A DNA stretch of 64,000 nt from CAZJYI01 sp964550025 (GCA_964550025.1 CAZJYI010000006.1:1-64000), one strand, 5' to 3'. Counted from the first letter of the stretch, positions 8,502 to 16,678 are shown. Numbers and translations are program-made. Notes: generated from the sequence alone by a model not told the origin.

Positions 8502-10811
8502 TCAAGGTAGGGCGAGGCCCACTGTGTTGGCCGTTGCAGGGGTGATGAACGGACCTTTTACCGGTTCGCCGCCACCCGTGGTGGTCCATACTTGCCACCC
8601 CTTGTCCTCGGTCACCGTTACCAGCCACTTTCCGCCGATGCCAGGAATCTCGCGGGCCGTGGGGGGGGTGAGCGATGCGTTGATGAACAGCCGCAGTTCG
8701 CCACCGCGATCGTGGGGCAGCTTGATGTCGACCCGCTTGGCGCCGTCCATGACGTAGCCCATCGGGTTGTCGGACACGCTCACGTCGCCGAGGTCGCCTT
8801 TCAATGTGGCCGCGGACACGCCGCACACCGCAACCGGGGCGGCGCCGTTCTCCATGGTTTTGGCGGCCACGCTGAACGGCTCGAAGGGATAGGCGGTCAG
8901 GAACGTGCTCCAGGTGACGGGAATCCGGTCGGTGTACGGCGCGTTCGCGGATGCGTTGACGAGTGCGAACAGGAGAAAGCTCCGGTCCGAGGGCCGGGGG
9001 AACGATACGTCCATCCGCAGCGTCATGTGCGTGTCGAGATTGGTGGTCGCCGCCGTAGCCGCCCCGAGGACCCAGCCGGCAGGGTCTTTGTTGTGGTACA
9101 GTTTGGCGAGGAGCCGCAGGTCGCGCATGTCGCCGAGGGTCAGTGCCTGGGCTTCGGAGGTTAGCGTCATGGGGTCGGGGAGGTCGCTGCTGGGGACGAT
9201 GCTGTACCGAATCGTACGTGCGCCGAGTTGCTGCACGTCCCGGTTGTACGAGTGGTTTCTGGCGATGTCTCCAAGACTCGTGACTATCGGTTTGACGAGC
9301 CCGCCGTACGGCCCTCTCGAATTGCCTTCAGCGGTGACCGTGTCGAGTGTCAGTGCCCCCACCCAGTCCTTCTTGAGCGGGTAGACCTTGTTCTCGAAAA
9401 ACAGATTGCAGAAGTCGGCCCAGAAGTTGGACAGGTTTGCCGCGGACCCAGCCGCCGCGGCCAACGCTTCGACCGGGTGTTGGCCGGCGGAGATTCCGAG
9501 ATAGATCTCCTTCGTGGCGAAGGACGTCCAACCGGGTTGTTGGCTGAGGTGTTCAAGGAACGCGGACAGGCCATAGCCTCGCGACTGGGCCTCACCGGTG
9601 TTCCACTGCTGGGCTGGAATGACCCCGAGTTTCTTGACCCATTCCAGGGACGGTTCTTTGTGCATCCCGCGCAGCGCATCGCGAGGTGCGCCCGCAAACG
9701 TGCTCGGAACATAGTTCGTCCCTTGCCCGCTCATTTCCCTCTCGAACCAGGTTGAGGCCATCTCGTCGAGCCAGAGGTTACGCGGTTTCGAAGCGTACAT
9801 ATTCTGGACCAGGTGGAAGAACTCGTGGCCCGCCGTGACTCGCGCGTGAGTGGGTTTCGGGAGCAGCTTCTGGTCCAGCTCGAGCCAGTCATAGTTCACG
9901 CCCCGAAGCGAGGAGACATGGTTGCCGTCCTTGCCTCCCAGATCCATGATGTACACTTCGAGAGGCCACGTTGTCCGGGCACCGTAGCTGAACCCGTAGC
10001 CCCCGGGATTGTTCAGCGTTGTGTACGCGTCTTCCAGGGCTGCCAGGACTCTGTGCAGGGGCGTCCGGTTGAAACTGTGCCGGGCAGCGAAGAACAGGTC
10101 GAAGCGTTCACCGGTCAGACGGGAATACCGGACCACGCGGAAGCGGAACACGTAGTTTGAGGGGGAGAACGTCAGAGCGGTCGGCGCCGGCTCGGGAACG
10201 GATCGCGCCCCCCCGCCTTTTCCGGCCAACGGCGGCATGCTCCACCGTAGCGTCCCGTTGGTCACGACACTCCCGACGCACCGATAGTTCCATTCTTCGC
10301 CGTTGGTGTTGAATGTCGGTTCCCCCATCTCGATCAGCAGGCCGTTCGCTTCCAGACCGGCGGGAACGGCCATATGCAAATCCAGGGACTGGGCCGTCTC
10401 CGTCGGAATGCCGCTGACCTGGTAGAGCGCACCGTGTTCGATGTCGGGTCGCGGGGCGTCCTCCTCGTGCAATCGGTCCACGATCAGGGTCTCGGTCTCG
10501 GCGAACGCGCCGGCGGGGATGTCCAACAGGCACTCCGGCGTACCCACGTCCCCGCCTGCCGGCCCGATGTCCTCCCGGTCCAGCCGTACGGGTGCGGGAA
10601 GCCCGTGGACTTCGCGGAGCATCAAGGCCAGGTCCGCTTCCGTCACTTCCCCATCGCCGTCGATGTCAGCTTGCGACAAGTCGGGAGGCGATTGGCCTGA
10701 CAGCATCCTATTGATACGAACCAGGTCGGCCGCATCCCGCGCGGGGCAGTCCTGCCCGCACGACAGAACCCCGACGACCACCAGCATACACGCGATCGCT
10801 ACGCGTTTCAT
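8502..10811 (-). CDS. secreted zinc metalloprotease with dockerin-like N-terminus
   Basis: 769 residues to the first stop, 826 if the TGA is read through. The start at 10811 has GGGAGG six bases upstream. The N-terminus is a lipoprotein-type signal peptide (VLSC, Cys18), followed by a dockerin-like segment with one clear calcium loop (ADIDGDGEVTEADLALML, about 48-65) and a degenerate first repeat. A ZU5-like beta segment (GDVGTPECLLDIPAGAF) comes next. The catalytic motif HEFFH (His329, Glu330, His333) is followed by WLDE (Glu350), the gluzincin arrangement of zinc ligands, so the protein should be an active metallopeptidase. It is cotranscribed with the cohesin-bearing protease downstream; docking between the two is inferred, not shown. 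Confidence 0.8.
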   Translation of the reverse strand: MKRVAIACMLVVVGVLSCGQDCPARDAADLVRINRMLSGQSPPDLSQADIDGDGEVTEADLALMLREVHGLPAPVRLDREDIGPAGGDVGTPECLLDIPAGAFAETETLIVDRLHEEDAPRPDIEHGALYQVSGIPTETAQSLDLHMAVPAGLEANGLLIEMGEPTFNTNGEEWNYRCVGSVVTNGTLRWSMPPLAGKGGGARSVPEPAPTALTFSPSNYVFRFRVVRYSRLTGERFDLFFAARHSFNRTPLHRVLAALEDAYTTLNNPGGYGFSYGARTTWPLEVYIMDLGGKDGNHVSSLRGVNYDWLELDQKLLPKPTHARVTAGHEFFHLVQNMYASKPRNLWLDEMASTWFEREMSGQGTNYVPSTFAGAPRDALRGMHKEPSLEWVKKLGVIPAQQWNTGEAQSRGYGLSAFLEHLSQQPGWTSFATKEIYLGISAGQHPVEALAAAAGSAANLSNFWADFCNLFFENKVYPLKKDWVGALTLDTVTAEGNSRGPYGGLVKPIVTSLGDIARNHSYNRDVQQLGARTIRYSIVPSSDLPDPMTLTSEAQALTLGDMRDLRLLAKLYHNKDPAGWVLGAATAATTNLDTHMTLRMDVSFPRPSDRSFLLFALVNASANAPYTDRIPVTWSTFLTAYPFEPFSVAAKTMENGAAPVAVCGVSAATLKGDLGDVSVSDNPMGYVMDGAKRVDIKLPHDRGGELRLFINASLTPPTAREIPGIGGKWLVTVTEDKGWQVWTTTGGGEPVKGPFITPATANTVGLALP

Positions 10812-10888
10812 AGCGTCCCTCCCATTTCCTCCGCGTACGGATAGAACGCTCCGCCGGTGTTTCTCCGTCGTTGCGGGGACAGCAGAAC

Positions 10889-10906
10889 GCCCTCCTTATA
10901 GAGGGC
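10889..10906. promoter_or_regulatory. hairpin in the leader of the metalloprotease gene
   Basis: GCCCTC (10889-10894) and GAGGGC (10901-10906) form a perfect 6-bp inverted repeat around CTTATA. On the minus strand it lies just downstream of a GATAAT hexamer, 18 bases after TTGCAG, so it falls near a possible start of transcription for the protease pair. It could be an operator or a leader hairpin. The rest of 10812-11229 shows no gene. Confidence 0.3.
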
Positions 10907-11229
10907 ATTATCGTTTCATATGGTGCCCGTCTGCAAGGCAATAATTGACCCAAGCACGCCGTCTCGACGGCGCGGCTGTTGCCCGGTCAAGGCCGTCACA
11001 GATCGAGGAGACAGGCTCGACGCCCTCCCTTGCGGGAAGACGACTAAGCGGTCGGTTGGGAGTTCGACAGGGAACTGAATCCTGACTCCGCGGGATCGGA
11101 ACGCTTGGCGCGTTCCGCTACACGGGTGCGCATGCCGAATTGAGTAGCGGAAGTCGCCAAGACTTCCGACTTTCCGGAATCGGGACGTTTGACGTGCTTC
11201 GGAGGAGAAAAGGCCGCGTCCGGATCTGC

Positions 11230-11258
11230 TTGCCCCGCCTTGTCGTGTACTGTAGATT
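11230..11258 (+). promoter_or_regulatory. promoter for the HMA-domain gene
   Basis: TTGCCC (11230-11235), then 17 bases, then TAGATT (11253-11258). Transcription would start near 11265, about 20 bases before the ATG at 11287 and just ahead of the ribosome-binding site AGGAG. Each box matches the consensus at four of six positions, with optimal spacing. Confidence 0.5.
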
Positions 11259-11286
11259 CTGCGGCTCTTTCACAGGAGCGGATGTC

Positions 11287-11559
11287 ATGTTGAAGACGGC
11301 GATTCTTGACATGCACGCCTTCGGGTGTGTTTCGTGCGCGTATGCCATCGAGCGGATTGGTCGGAAGCAACCGGGTGTGCACGAAGTGGCTGTGAACCTC
11401 GCTACGTACGAGATTACCGTGGAGTACGAGGAGGGGCACGAGAAGAGCGTTGATGGGATACTCAACTACATCAACATGATTGGCCACGACGCCTCGGTCC
11501 GCGGAGAACCGCGGCGCAAACCCACGGGCGACGGCATCGGACCGTGCCGGCATGGCTGA
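11287..11559 (+). CDS. heavy-metal-associated (HMA) domain protein
   Basis: 90 residues. The ATG at 11287 has AGGAG eight bases upstream. Residues 1-68 form a CopZ/MerP-like ferredoxin fold: MLKTAILDMHAFGCVSC holds the metal-binding GxxCxxC (two cysteines near 14-17), followed by the usual GVHEVAVNLATYEITVEY strand pattern. The last 20 residues are basic and end in CRHG. HMA proteins carry Cu(I) or similar soft metals to P-type ATPases or sensors; here the gene stands alone with its own promoter and no ATPase or regulator beside it. The metal cannot be read from sequence. The gene converges on the PAP2 remnant. Confidence 0.8.
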   Translation: MLKTAILDMHAFGCVSCAYAIERIGRKQPGVHEVAVNLATYEITVEYEEGHEKSVDGILNYINMIGHDASVRGEPRRKPTGDGIGPCRHG

Positions 11560-11562
11560 CGC

Positions 11563-11886
11563 TCAGAAGGCCATTTCCGCACCGATGGCGACGCCGTCGT
11601 CCATGATGATGGGTGCGAGCCTGATTGACGCCTCGGCTTCCCCTGATGTCGCGACCGTCCCGGTAGCAAGGTAGGCCAGGGACCAGCCGAGAACGACATG
11701 GGACATGTAGTGCCGGTCGCCGCCGCGACCGAGGAACATGGCGCCAAGATAAAGTGGGACGGAGAGCTTCATGTCCATCAAGTCCCCGTAGTCGTTGAAC
11801 CTGGCCGCATAGTCGTCGCCCGTGCCGGTTCGCGCATCGCCTTGAAACGCGTTGCGGAAGCGACCGTCGGACTTCGTTCTACGGTC
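11563..11886 (-). pseudogene. internally deleted PAP2-type phosphatase remnant
   Basis: About 108 codons that join two distant parts of a PAP2 membrane phosphatase. The first part resembles the N-terminal region before and in the first membrane helix (FNDYGDLMDMKLSVPLYLGA). Immediately after follows what looks like the last active-site region and C-terminal strands (RHYMSHVVLGWSLAYLATG, then IMDDGVAIGAEMAF). The middle, with the KxxxxxxRP and PSGH motifs, is missing, and no convincing start codon or ribosome-binding site is seen. An intact PAP2 protein is normally over 200 residues. It begins right at the stop of the prepilin-like gene. The family assignment rests on the HYxSxxxxGW-type motif and is moderate. 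Confidence 0.5.
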
Positions 11887-11888
11887 GT

Positions 11889-12482
11889 TCAGTGTCCAAC
11901 GACGCTGGACAGGTCGGCCGAGCCCCAACGCTTGGGCTCCCACTGGGACTTCTTGACGAACTTGACCGAGCTGTCGCCGTAGAGGATGTTTCCGCCGTCG
12001 CCGCGGTGGTTTCCGCCGAATCCGTCAGTGGTCACGTCACCATTCTCCCCGTCCTTGTCGAAGGCAATTGCCGTCCGCGAGGGCATGCCCGGGCCGAGCG
12101 GCATGCGGCTGGTGTCGCGCGTCACCAGGTTGTAGCTGCAGTACTCGTCCGCGGTATTCCGGGTGATGTTGGTGACCGTATCTGTGTAGGACCGCCAGCG
12201 GTCGCTGCGGCATTTGTACAACTCCGGCGTGTCGACGTAACCGGCGTGGGCGAGGGCGACGAGGTTGCTGGGGTATCGGTCGCCGTAGTCCATGGCATAC
12301 ATGGTCATTGCGCGACCGAACTGGTGCAGGTTGTTCATGCAGTGCGCACGGTTGGCCCTTTCCTGCACGAGGTGGACTACCGGTAGCAACAGCCCCGCCA
12401 GTAGGCCGATGATGGCAATCACGACCAGCAACTCTATCAGTGTGAACGCCCGCCCTCGAATCCTGGAACTTCCCGTCTTCAT
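11889..12482 (-). CDS. prepilin-like protein with H-X9-DG-type tail
   Basis: 197 residues. ATG at 12482 with GGAGG nine bases upstream. The N-terminus has a basic leader (MKTGSSRIRGRA) followed by FTLIELLVVIAIIGLLAG, the class III signal recognised by a prepilin peptidase, with the conserved Glu five residues after the cleavage site. A four-cysteine soluble domain follows, and the C-terminus has NHRGDGGNILYGDSSVKFV, matching the H-X9-DG prepilin-processing-associated motif abundant in Planctomycetes, Lentisphaerota and Kiritimatiellota. It is probably a pseudopilin or surface protein anchored in the inner membrane. No pilus assembly genes are nearby, as is common for this family. Confidence 0.85.
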   Translation of the reverse strand: MKTGSSRIRGRAFTLIELLVVIAIIGLLAGLLLPVVHLVQERANRAHCMNNLHQFGRAMTMYAMDYGDRYPSNLVALAHAGYVDTPELYKCRSDRWRSYTDTVTNITRNTADEYCSYNLVTRDTSRMPLGPGMPSRTAIAFDKDGENGDVTTDGFGGNHRGDGGNILYGDSSVKFVKKSQWEPKRWGSADLSSVVGH

Positions 12483-12800
12483 TTCTCCGCCCTCCCGCTG
12501 TGGGTTCTGCTGCCCGGCGTCACCCCGTGTGGCTCCGCGGCGGCTTTCCTCTTCGCACGAGGCATGCCAAAGGCTCTGTGAGTTCCCAATGACCGTGCGG
12601 TTCGGATAGCGACTACAGTGCCTGACACCGACAGGCGATGGCGCATGTGAGTCAAGTGTCTGGCGCCCAATGCGTTGGAGGCGGTGGGTGGGGGCGGCAA
12701 CACCTGCGGCGGACCCTGTCGCCATTGGAAGTGGTTGGCGGAGGCGCCGACCTTCGCGCATGTGGAGGCGCTTTGGGTCCGTGTAGGTGTTGCAGTGCTG
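12483..12800. other. intergenic region without a recognisable gene
   Basis: 318 bases between the ends of the histidine kinase and the start of the prepilin-like gene. The only local structure noticed is a short GCCTG/CAGGC inverted repeat near 12620. No conserved ORF or clear promoter could be supported. Confidence 0.5.
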
Positions 12801-13964
12801 CTACGCCGTGTTGCGCGGATGCACCACGGAATGTGCCGGGAGCTCGAGGAGGATTTTGACGCCGTCGCCGTGTCGCTGCCAGGGTGATTCGACTTCGATG
12901 ACCCCGCCATGCGCCTCAACAGCCAGCTTGCAGAAGGCCAGCCCGATGCCCGTGCCGTCGGCGTGTACGTGAGGCGATCCGTTCGCCCGTGAGACGAATG
13001 GCTCAAAGATGTCATTCTGGTGATCCGCTGGTATGGGCGTTCCGCGATTGGCGACGAAGACCTGGACGGAACCGTCTTCCGCGTACCCGCAACGGATCTC
13101 GATTTCGCTGCCGCCGGGGGCGTGCTGAAGTGCATTCCAGAGCAGGTTGATGAAGACCCGCGACAGTATGCCGGGGTCGGCGCGCACAACGGGATTGCGG
13201 CTCCCGGCGAGGCGGACGCGCACGTCAAGCAGGCCGATGGCGGGAGCGTGTTCGTCGAGGCATTCCTGCAGAAGCGCACGAAGCGCCACGCGCTCCTTCT
13301 GCAGGGCCAGTCCCGCCTCCTCGATCTTCCGTACTCCCAGCAGGTTGTTGATCAGAATCAGCATGCGTTCCGCGCTGGCCCGCATGGTTGCCGTGACCTC
13401 CGAACTGCCCCCCTTGCCCTCGGAGGGGGCGTCCCTCTTACGTTCCAGCACGGCGATCGACATCAGGATCGACGACATCTTCTTCTTGAGGTCGTGCACG
13501 AGCATATCCGTAAACTGCTGGCGGGCCTGCTCCAGGTTCTCGAGCCGATGGCGGTTGGCCCGCTCCTCGCTCCACGCCATGGTCTCGAGGACGGCGGCGG
13601 CCCCCAGGAGCCCGAGGAGAGGGGAGGAGATCGGCGGCGCCGCTCCCACCACCGATACGATGCCCAGGATGAGTGCGACGTAGCCGACCAGGAGCCCCGT
13701 GCCGCAGACGAACATCGTGAAGGGGCGCTCGAAGCGGGGGACGGCGGGCGCCAGGCAGACACAGAAGACGACGGCGATCTCCATCGAGGATGGCAGGTGC
13801 GCGATCTGTCCCACGTCGGTTTCGATGAAGAGTGTGCGGAGTATGCCGTCCAGCGGCGTGAGGAGTCCGAAGTGGACGGCGTTCGATACACCCATGGCGA
13901 CCGCGAAGCAGCACAACAGCCGGACCCAAAGCGCGTGATAGCGTATGTCGTCTCGCCTGAGCAT
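12801..13964 (-). CDS. membrane-bound sensor histidine kinase
   Basis: 387 residues; ATG at 13964 with AAGGA upstream preferred over the GTG at 13988. The N-terminal 130 residues hold about four hydrophobic segments and no large extracytoplasmic domain, suggesting an intramembrane or membrane-state sensor. A short coiled coil leads to the H box (MLVHDLKKKMSSI, His157). The ATPase domain shows the N box (NLLWNALQHAP) and the G2 box (GTGIGLAFCKLAVEAHGG). It is divergent from, and presumably phosphorylates, the NtrC-type regulator at 14046, with 81 bases between the two starts. The signal is unknown. Confidence 0.92.
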   Translation of the reverse strand: MLRRDDIRYHALWVRLLCCFAVAMGVSNAVHFGLLTPLDGILRTLFIETDVGQIAHLPSSMEIAVVFCVCLAPAVPRFERPFTMFVCGTGLLVGYVALILGIVSVVGAAPPISSPLLGLLGAAAVLETMAWSEERANRHRLENLEQARQQFTDMLVHDLKKKMSSILMSIAVLERKRDAPSEGKGGSSEVTATMRASAERMLILINNLLGVRKIEEAGLALQKERVALRALLQECLDEHAPAIGLLDVRVRLAGSRNPVVRADPGILSRVFINLLWNALQHAPGGSEIEIRCGYAEDGSVQVFVANRGTPIPADHQNDIFEPFVSRANGSPHVHADGTGIGLAFCKLAVEAHGGVIEVESPWQRHGDGVKILLELPAHSVVHPRNTA

Positions 13965-14045
13965 GCTTCGTTTTCCTTTTAATAGCACGGCCCGTGGCCT
14001 ATCATAGGGGGCACGTGCATAGGGAACATCTTAGGGGAACGGACC

Positions 14046-15419
14046 GTGAAAGCAACAATCCTCTTGATCGACGACGATCCCGTCGACCTGCAGGCGCTGA
14101 AGGCGCTGGTCGAGAGTTGGGACGACGCCGCGGTCGTTGCCGTGCGTTCGGGGGAGGCGGGTGTGGCGCAGTTGAAGGACGTGCCCGTCGATCTCGTGCT
14201 CTCGGACGTCTGCATGCCGGGAATGAACGGCGAAGAGGTGGTCCGCGCCGTCGGAGAAGCGTCGCCTGGGTTGCCTGTGGTCTTGATCACCGGTCGTGGC
14301 GATGTCAAGTCGGCTGTGCGCGCCATGAAGCTCGGCGCCTTTGACTACGTCGTCAAACCGCCGAATGCGGACGAATTGCGGCTGACGGTCGGACGAGCGC
14401 TCGAGCATTCCCGTTTGCAGTCCGAGAACCGTTTCCTGCGGGCGGAGCTCGCGGCCGGCGGGATGTACGGTGAGAGGATGATCGGGCGGAGTCCGGCGAT
14501 GCTGGAGGTCCTTGAGTTGATCGACCGTGTGGCGCGCGCAGACAGCACCGTTCTCATTACTGGCGAAACCGGCACCGGCAAGGAGCTCGTGGCCCAGGCC
14601 GTCCACTACAGAAGCGCGCGGTCGGAGCGTCCACTGGTCGCCGTGAACTGCGCGTCGCTGCAGCAGAATCTTATCGAGAGCGAGTTGTTCGGGCACGAGA
14701 AAGGCTCCTTCACCGGTGCGGTGGCCACGCGGCGGGGCCGATTCGAGGATGCCGACGGTGGCACGCTGTTCCTGGACGAGATCGGGGAGATCAGCCCGGC
14801 GTTCCAGGCGAAGCTTCTGCGCGTGCTCCAGGAGGGGGAGTTTGAGCGTGTCGGCGGCGGTCGGCCGATCCGTGTTGATGTACGTATCGTGGCCTCCACG
14901 AACAGGGATCTGGCGGCCGAGATCCGCGACGGGGGCTTCCGCGAGGACCTGTACTACCGTTTGAGTGTGATTCCGATACGCCTTCCCCCGTTGCGCGAGC
15001 GGCGCGAGGACATCCCGCTGCTCGTGACGCACTTCGTGGACACCTTTGCCGGGAGATACGGACTGACGGGTTGCGCGGTTTCGGCGGCCGGCATGGAGTA
15101 TCTCCAGGGCCAGAGGTGGCCCGGCAATGTGCGCGAGCTGCAGCACGTCATCGAACGTGCCGTGGTGCTGGGCGGCGGCAAGGTGTTCGAGCCGGAGGAT
15201 CTCCGTTTCGGTGGCGGCGTCGCGGCGGTTGCGGACGAGGAAGCGACACTGCAGGATTACGTGGCGAAGAAGACGCGCGAGTACGTCGTGCGGGTCCTTG
15301 ACCGCGCGGGATGGCGCAAGGGCAGGGCAGCACGCGCGCTCGGCGTCGACCGCGCAACACTGTACCGCATGATCCGCAAGTACCGGATCGAGGAAGAAGA
15401 CGGGGGGCAGTTGCGGTGA
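14046..15419 (+). CDS. NtrC-family sigma54-dependent response regulator
   Basis: 457 residues, GTG start. The receiver domain (1-120) has the acidic pair (IDDDP), phosphoacceptor Asp54 (LSDVCMPG), Thr82 and Lys104. The AAA+ domain has Walker A GETGTGKE (173-180), the sigma54-contact loop GSFTGA (220-225, a common variant of GAFTGA), Walker B LFLDE (241-245) and the RWPGNVREL sensor-2 region. The C-terminus is a Fis-type helix-turn-helix (GRAARALGVDRATLYRMIRKY). It needs sigma54, so its targets should carry -24/-12 promoters; none was recognised in this window. Partner of the divergent kinase. Confidence 0.95.
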   Translation: MKATILLIDDDPVDLQALKALVESWDDAAVVAVRSGEAGVAQLKDVPVDLVLSDVCMPGMNGEEVVRAVGEASPGLPVVLITGRGDVKSAVRAMKLGAFDYVVKPPNADELRLTVGRALEHSRLQSENRFLRAELAAGGMYGERMIGRSPAMLEVLELIDRVARADSTVLITGETGTGKELVAQAVHYRSARSERPLVAVNCASLQQNLIESELFGHEKGSFTGAVATRRGRFEDADGGTLFLDEIGEISPAFQAKLLRVLQEGEFERVGGGRPIRVDVRIVASTNRDLAAEIRDGGFREDLYYRLSVIPIRLPPLRERREDIPLLVTHFVDTFAGRYGLTGCAVSAAGMEYLQGQRWPGNVRELQHVIERAVVLGGGKVFEPEDLRFGGGVAAVADEEATLQDYVAKKTREYVVRVLDRAGWRKGRAARALGVDRATLYRMIRKYRIEEEDGGQLR

Positions 15420-15461
15420 GGGGACGGGAACTCACTCTCACCCCGCGCGAAAAGGACCCCC

Positions 15462-15518
15462 GTCGTGAATAGCTGTCCCCGATTATGACGGCAGACGGAT
15501 CACACGGCTATTCACGAC
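15462..15518. repeat. 12-bp perfect inverted repeat
   Basis: GTCGTGAATAGC (15462-15473) and its exact reverse complement GCTATTCACGAC (15507-15518) are 33 bases apart; two flanking positions on each side are nearly complementary. No U-run follows. It lies between the regulator stop and a weak hypothetical ORF, whose first codons overlap the right arm. It could be an operator, an mRNA hairpin or the end of a decayed mobile element. Confidence 0.5.
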
Positions 15519-15784
15519 ATCGAGTGGGAGAATTCTGCTCGGCCCTGTCCTCATCTCGGCGGGTTCGCCCGAACCACCCTTGGACCATCTGGCAGGCAGA
15601 TGTCGTCCTTCGCTTCCCTTCAGGTGAGCGCCAGATCGAGATCCACTCAACCGGAAACAACGGCGTACTGCTCTACCTGTGGGCGCGAGGAGGCGGTGCG
15701 AACCTTGGGACTCGTCGTGCCGATGAACTCGGGCTGATCTTGGAGGAACTCACAGGCTACGAAGCAAAGGAGCAGGTCGAATAG
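15485..15784 (+). CDS. hypothetical protein
   Basis: 99 residues, unrecognised. The last 65 residues look protein-like, with alternating strands (HPWTIWQADVVLRF, then QIEIHSTGNNGVLLYLWARG) and a final amphipathic helix. The first 30 are Ser/Arg-rich and poor. The annotated ATG at 15485 has no ribosome-binding site and lies inside the inverted repeat; a GTG at 15524 is an alternative. It may be a small standalone protein or the remnant of a larger one. It is followed, after a gap, by the PIN toxin pair, which it might precede as an accessory gene, but nothing in the sequence proves this. Confidence 0.4.
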   Translation: MTADGSHGYSRHRVGEFCSALSSSRRVRPNHPWTIWQADVVLRFPSGERQIEIHSTGNNGVLLYLWARGGGANLGTRRADELGLILEELTGYEAKEQVE

Positions 15785-15851
15785 GACGCATGGACAGTTA
15801 CAAATCAAGCGTGCGGATCATACATTTGGTGCGACAAGGCGAACACTCCGG

Positions 15852-15880
15852 TTGCGCCACACGGCCGAAGATCGTATATT
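15852..15880 (+). promoter_or_regulatory. possible promoter of the PIN toxin pair
   Basis: TTGCGC (15852-15857), then 17 bases, then TATATT (15875-15880). The -10 box is good and the -35 is weak. Transcription would start near 15887, one base before the GTG at 15888, predicting a leaderless message. Confidence 0.35.
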
Positions 15881-15887
15881 GCCGGGT

Positions 15888-16379
15888 GTGAAGAGCGTCT
15901 ACATAAAAACGTCGATTCCGAGCTACCTGACGGCTCGTCCGAGCCGGGATGTACGAACTGCCGCTTGGCAGCAGATTACGTTGCAGTGGTGGGAACAGGC
16001 GAGGCACGACTACGAACTGTTCACCTCTGAGTTGGTGGTTGGTGAAGCATCCGAGGGCAACCCGGACGCGGCGGAACGCCGCCTCGATTCGCTACGGTCC
16101 GTAGAGGAACTGGTAGTCGATGCCGAGATGGAAGAACTGGCGGCAAAACTCGTCGCGGATGGCGGCTTTCCTGCCGCTGCCGAAGTCGACGCTTTGCATG
16201 TTGCGATTGCTGCCGTTCAGGGGATTGACCTCTTCCTTACGTGGAATTGCCGACATATCAACAACGCGGAAAAGAAACCCCTGATGCGGTCTATCTGTGC
16301 AGTGGCAGGCTACACATGCCCCGAGATCTGCACGCCGCAAGAGCTGTTGCCGGAGGGCGCTGATGAAATACCAGGATGA
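15888..16379 (+). CDS. PIN-domain (VapC-like) protein with altered first catalytic residue
   Basis: 163 residues from the GTG at 15888; related proteins normally start a few residues before the conserved strand, here VKSVYIKTSIPSYL. PIN domains are Mg2+-dependent RNases and the toxins of many type II toxin-antitoxin pairs. Later acidic positions are visible: Glu in SELVVGEASEG, Asp in EVDALHVAIAAV, and the final LTWNCRHINN. However, the first metal ligand, normally Asp or Glu in the YIETS/YIDTS position, is Lys (codon AAA). This should weaken or abolish catalysis unless another residue compensates. The 3' end overlaps the partner gene by 17 bases. Confidence 0.8.
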   Translation: MKSVYIKTSIPSYLTARPSRDVRTAAWQQITLQWWEQARHDYELFTSELVVGEASEGNPDAAERRLDSLRSVEELVVDAEMEELAAKLVADGGFPAAAEVDALHVAIAAVQGIDLFLTWNCRHINNAEKKPLMRSICAVAGYTCPEICTPQELLPEGADEIPG

Positions 16380-16539
16380 AATCATAGCCGAGGTATGGAA
16401 GAACCGAGAGGCGTACGCGGCCCGGCATCATCACAACCTTCATGAGATCGTTGCCGATCTTCAGGAACGGCAGAAGACACCGTTTTCCCGGCTTGTCGAC
16501 AGACGGCAGCGGACAAAGCCCGCGACCTCCACCAAGTGA
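16363..16539 (+). CDS. small partner (putative antitoxin) of the PIN protein
   Basis: 58 residues starting MKYQDEIIAEVWKNREAYAA. GGAGG lies six bases upstream and inside the toxin gene, so the two are translationally linked. The sequence is helical and charged, with HHHNLHEIVADLQERQ and a basic tail RLVDRRQRTK. Small proteins of this type regularly follow this PIN subfamily; the antitoxin role is inferred from position. The toxin-first order is the reverse of the usual antitoxin-first arrangement. Confidence 0.7.
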   Translation: MKYQDEIIAEVWKNREAYAARHHHNLHEIVADLQERQKTPFSRLVDRRQRTKPATSTK

Positions 16540-16678
16540 TCCGCGCGGACGCGGGTCACTTTGAGGGTCAAGGCAACGTTGTGCTGGGAACGGAACTGGT
16601 GAACGAATCACCGTCACAACCAAGGCAGGGCTCCCTGTTCCGCTGGGGCAATGGAGCAACTCCAGTCACGGTCACGGC

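Noticed and set aside
8320..8826. Upstream extension of the giant protein (169 residues)
   Set aside because: Open only because it overlaps the metalloprotease frame; composition is Arg/His-rich and there is no signal peptide, whereas the ATG at 8319 has a strong ribosome-binding site and signal sequence.
13965..14045. Sigma54 promoter between kinase and regulator
   Set aside because: No GG-N10-GC element matching the -24/-12 consensus was found.
15126..15419. Small ORFs opposite or inside the NtrC-type gene
   Set aside because: Arg/Ala-rich shadows of the real frame without ribosome-binding sites.
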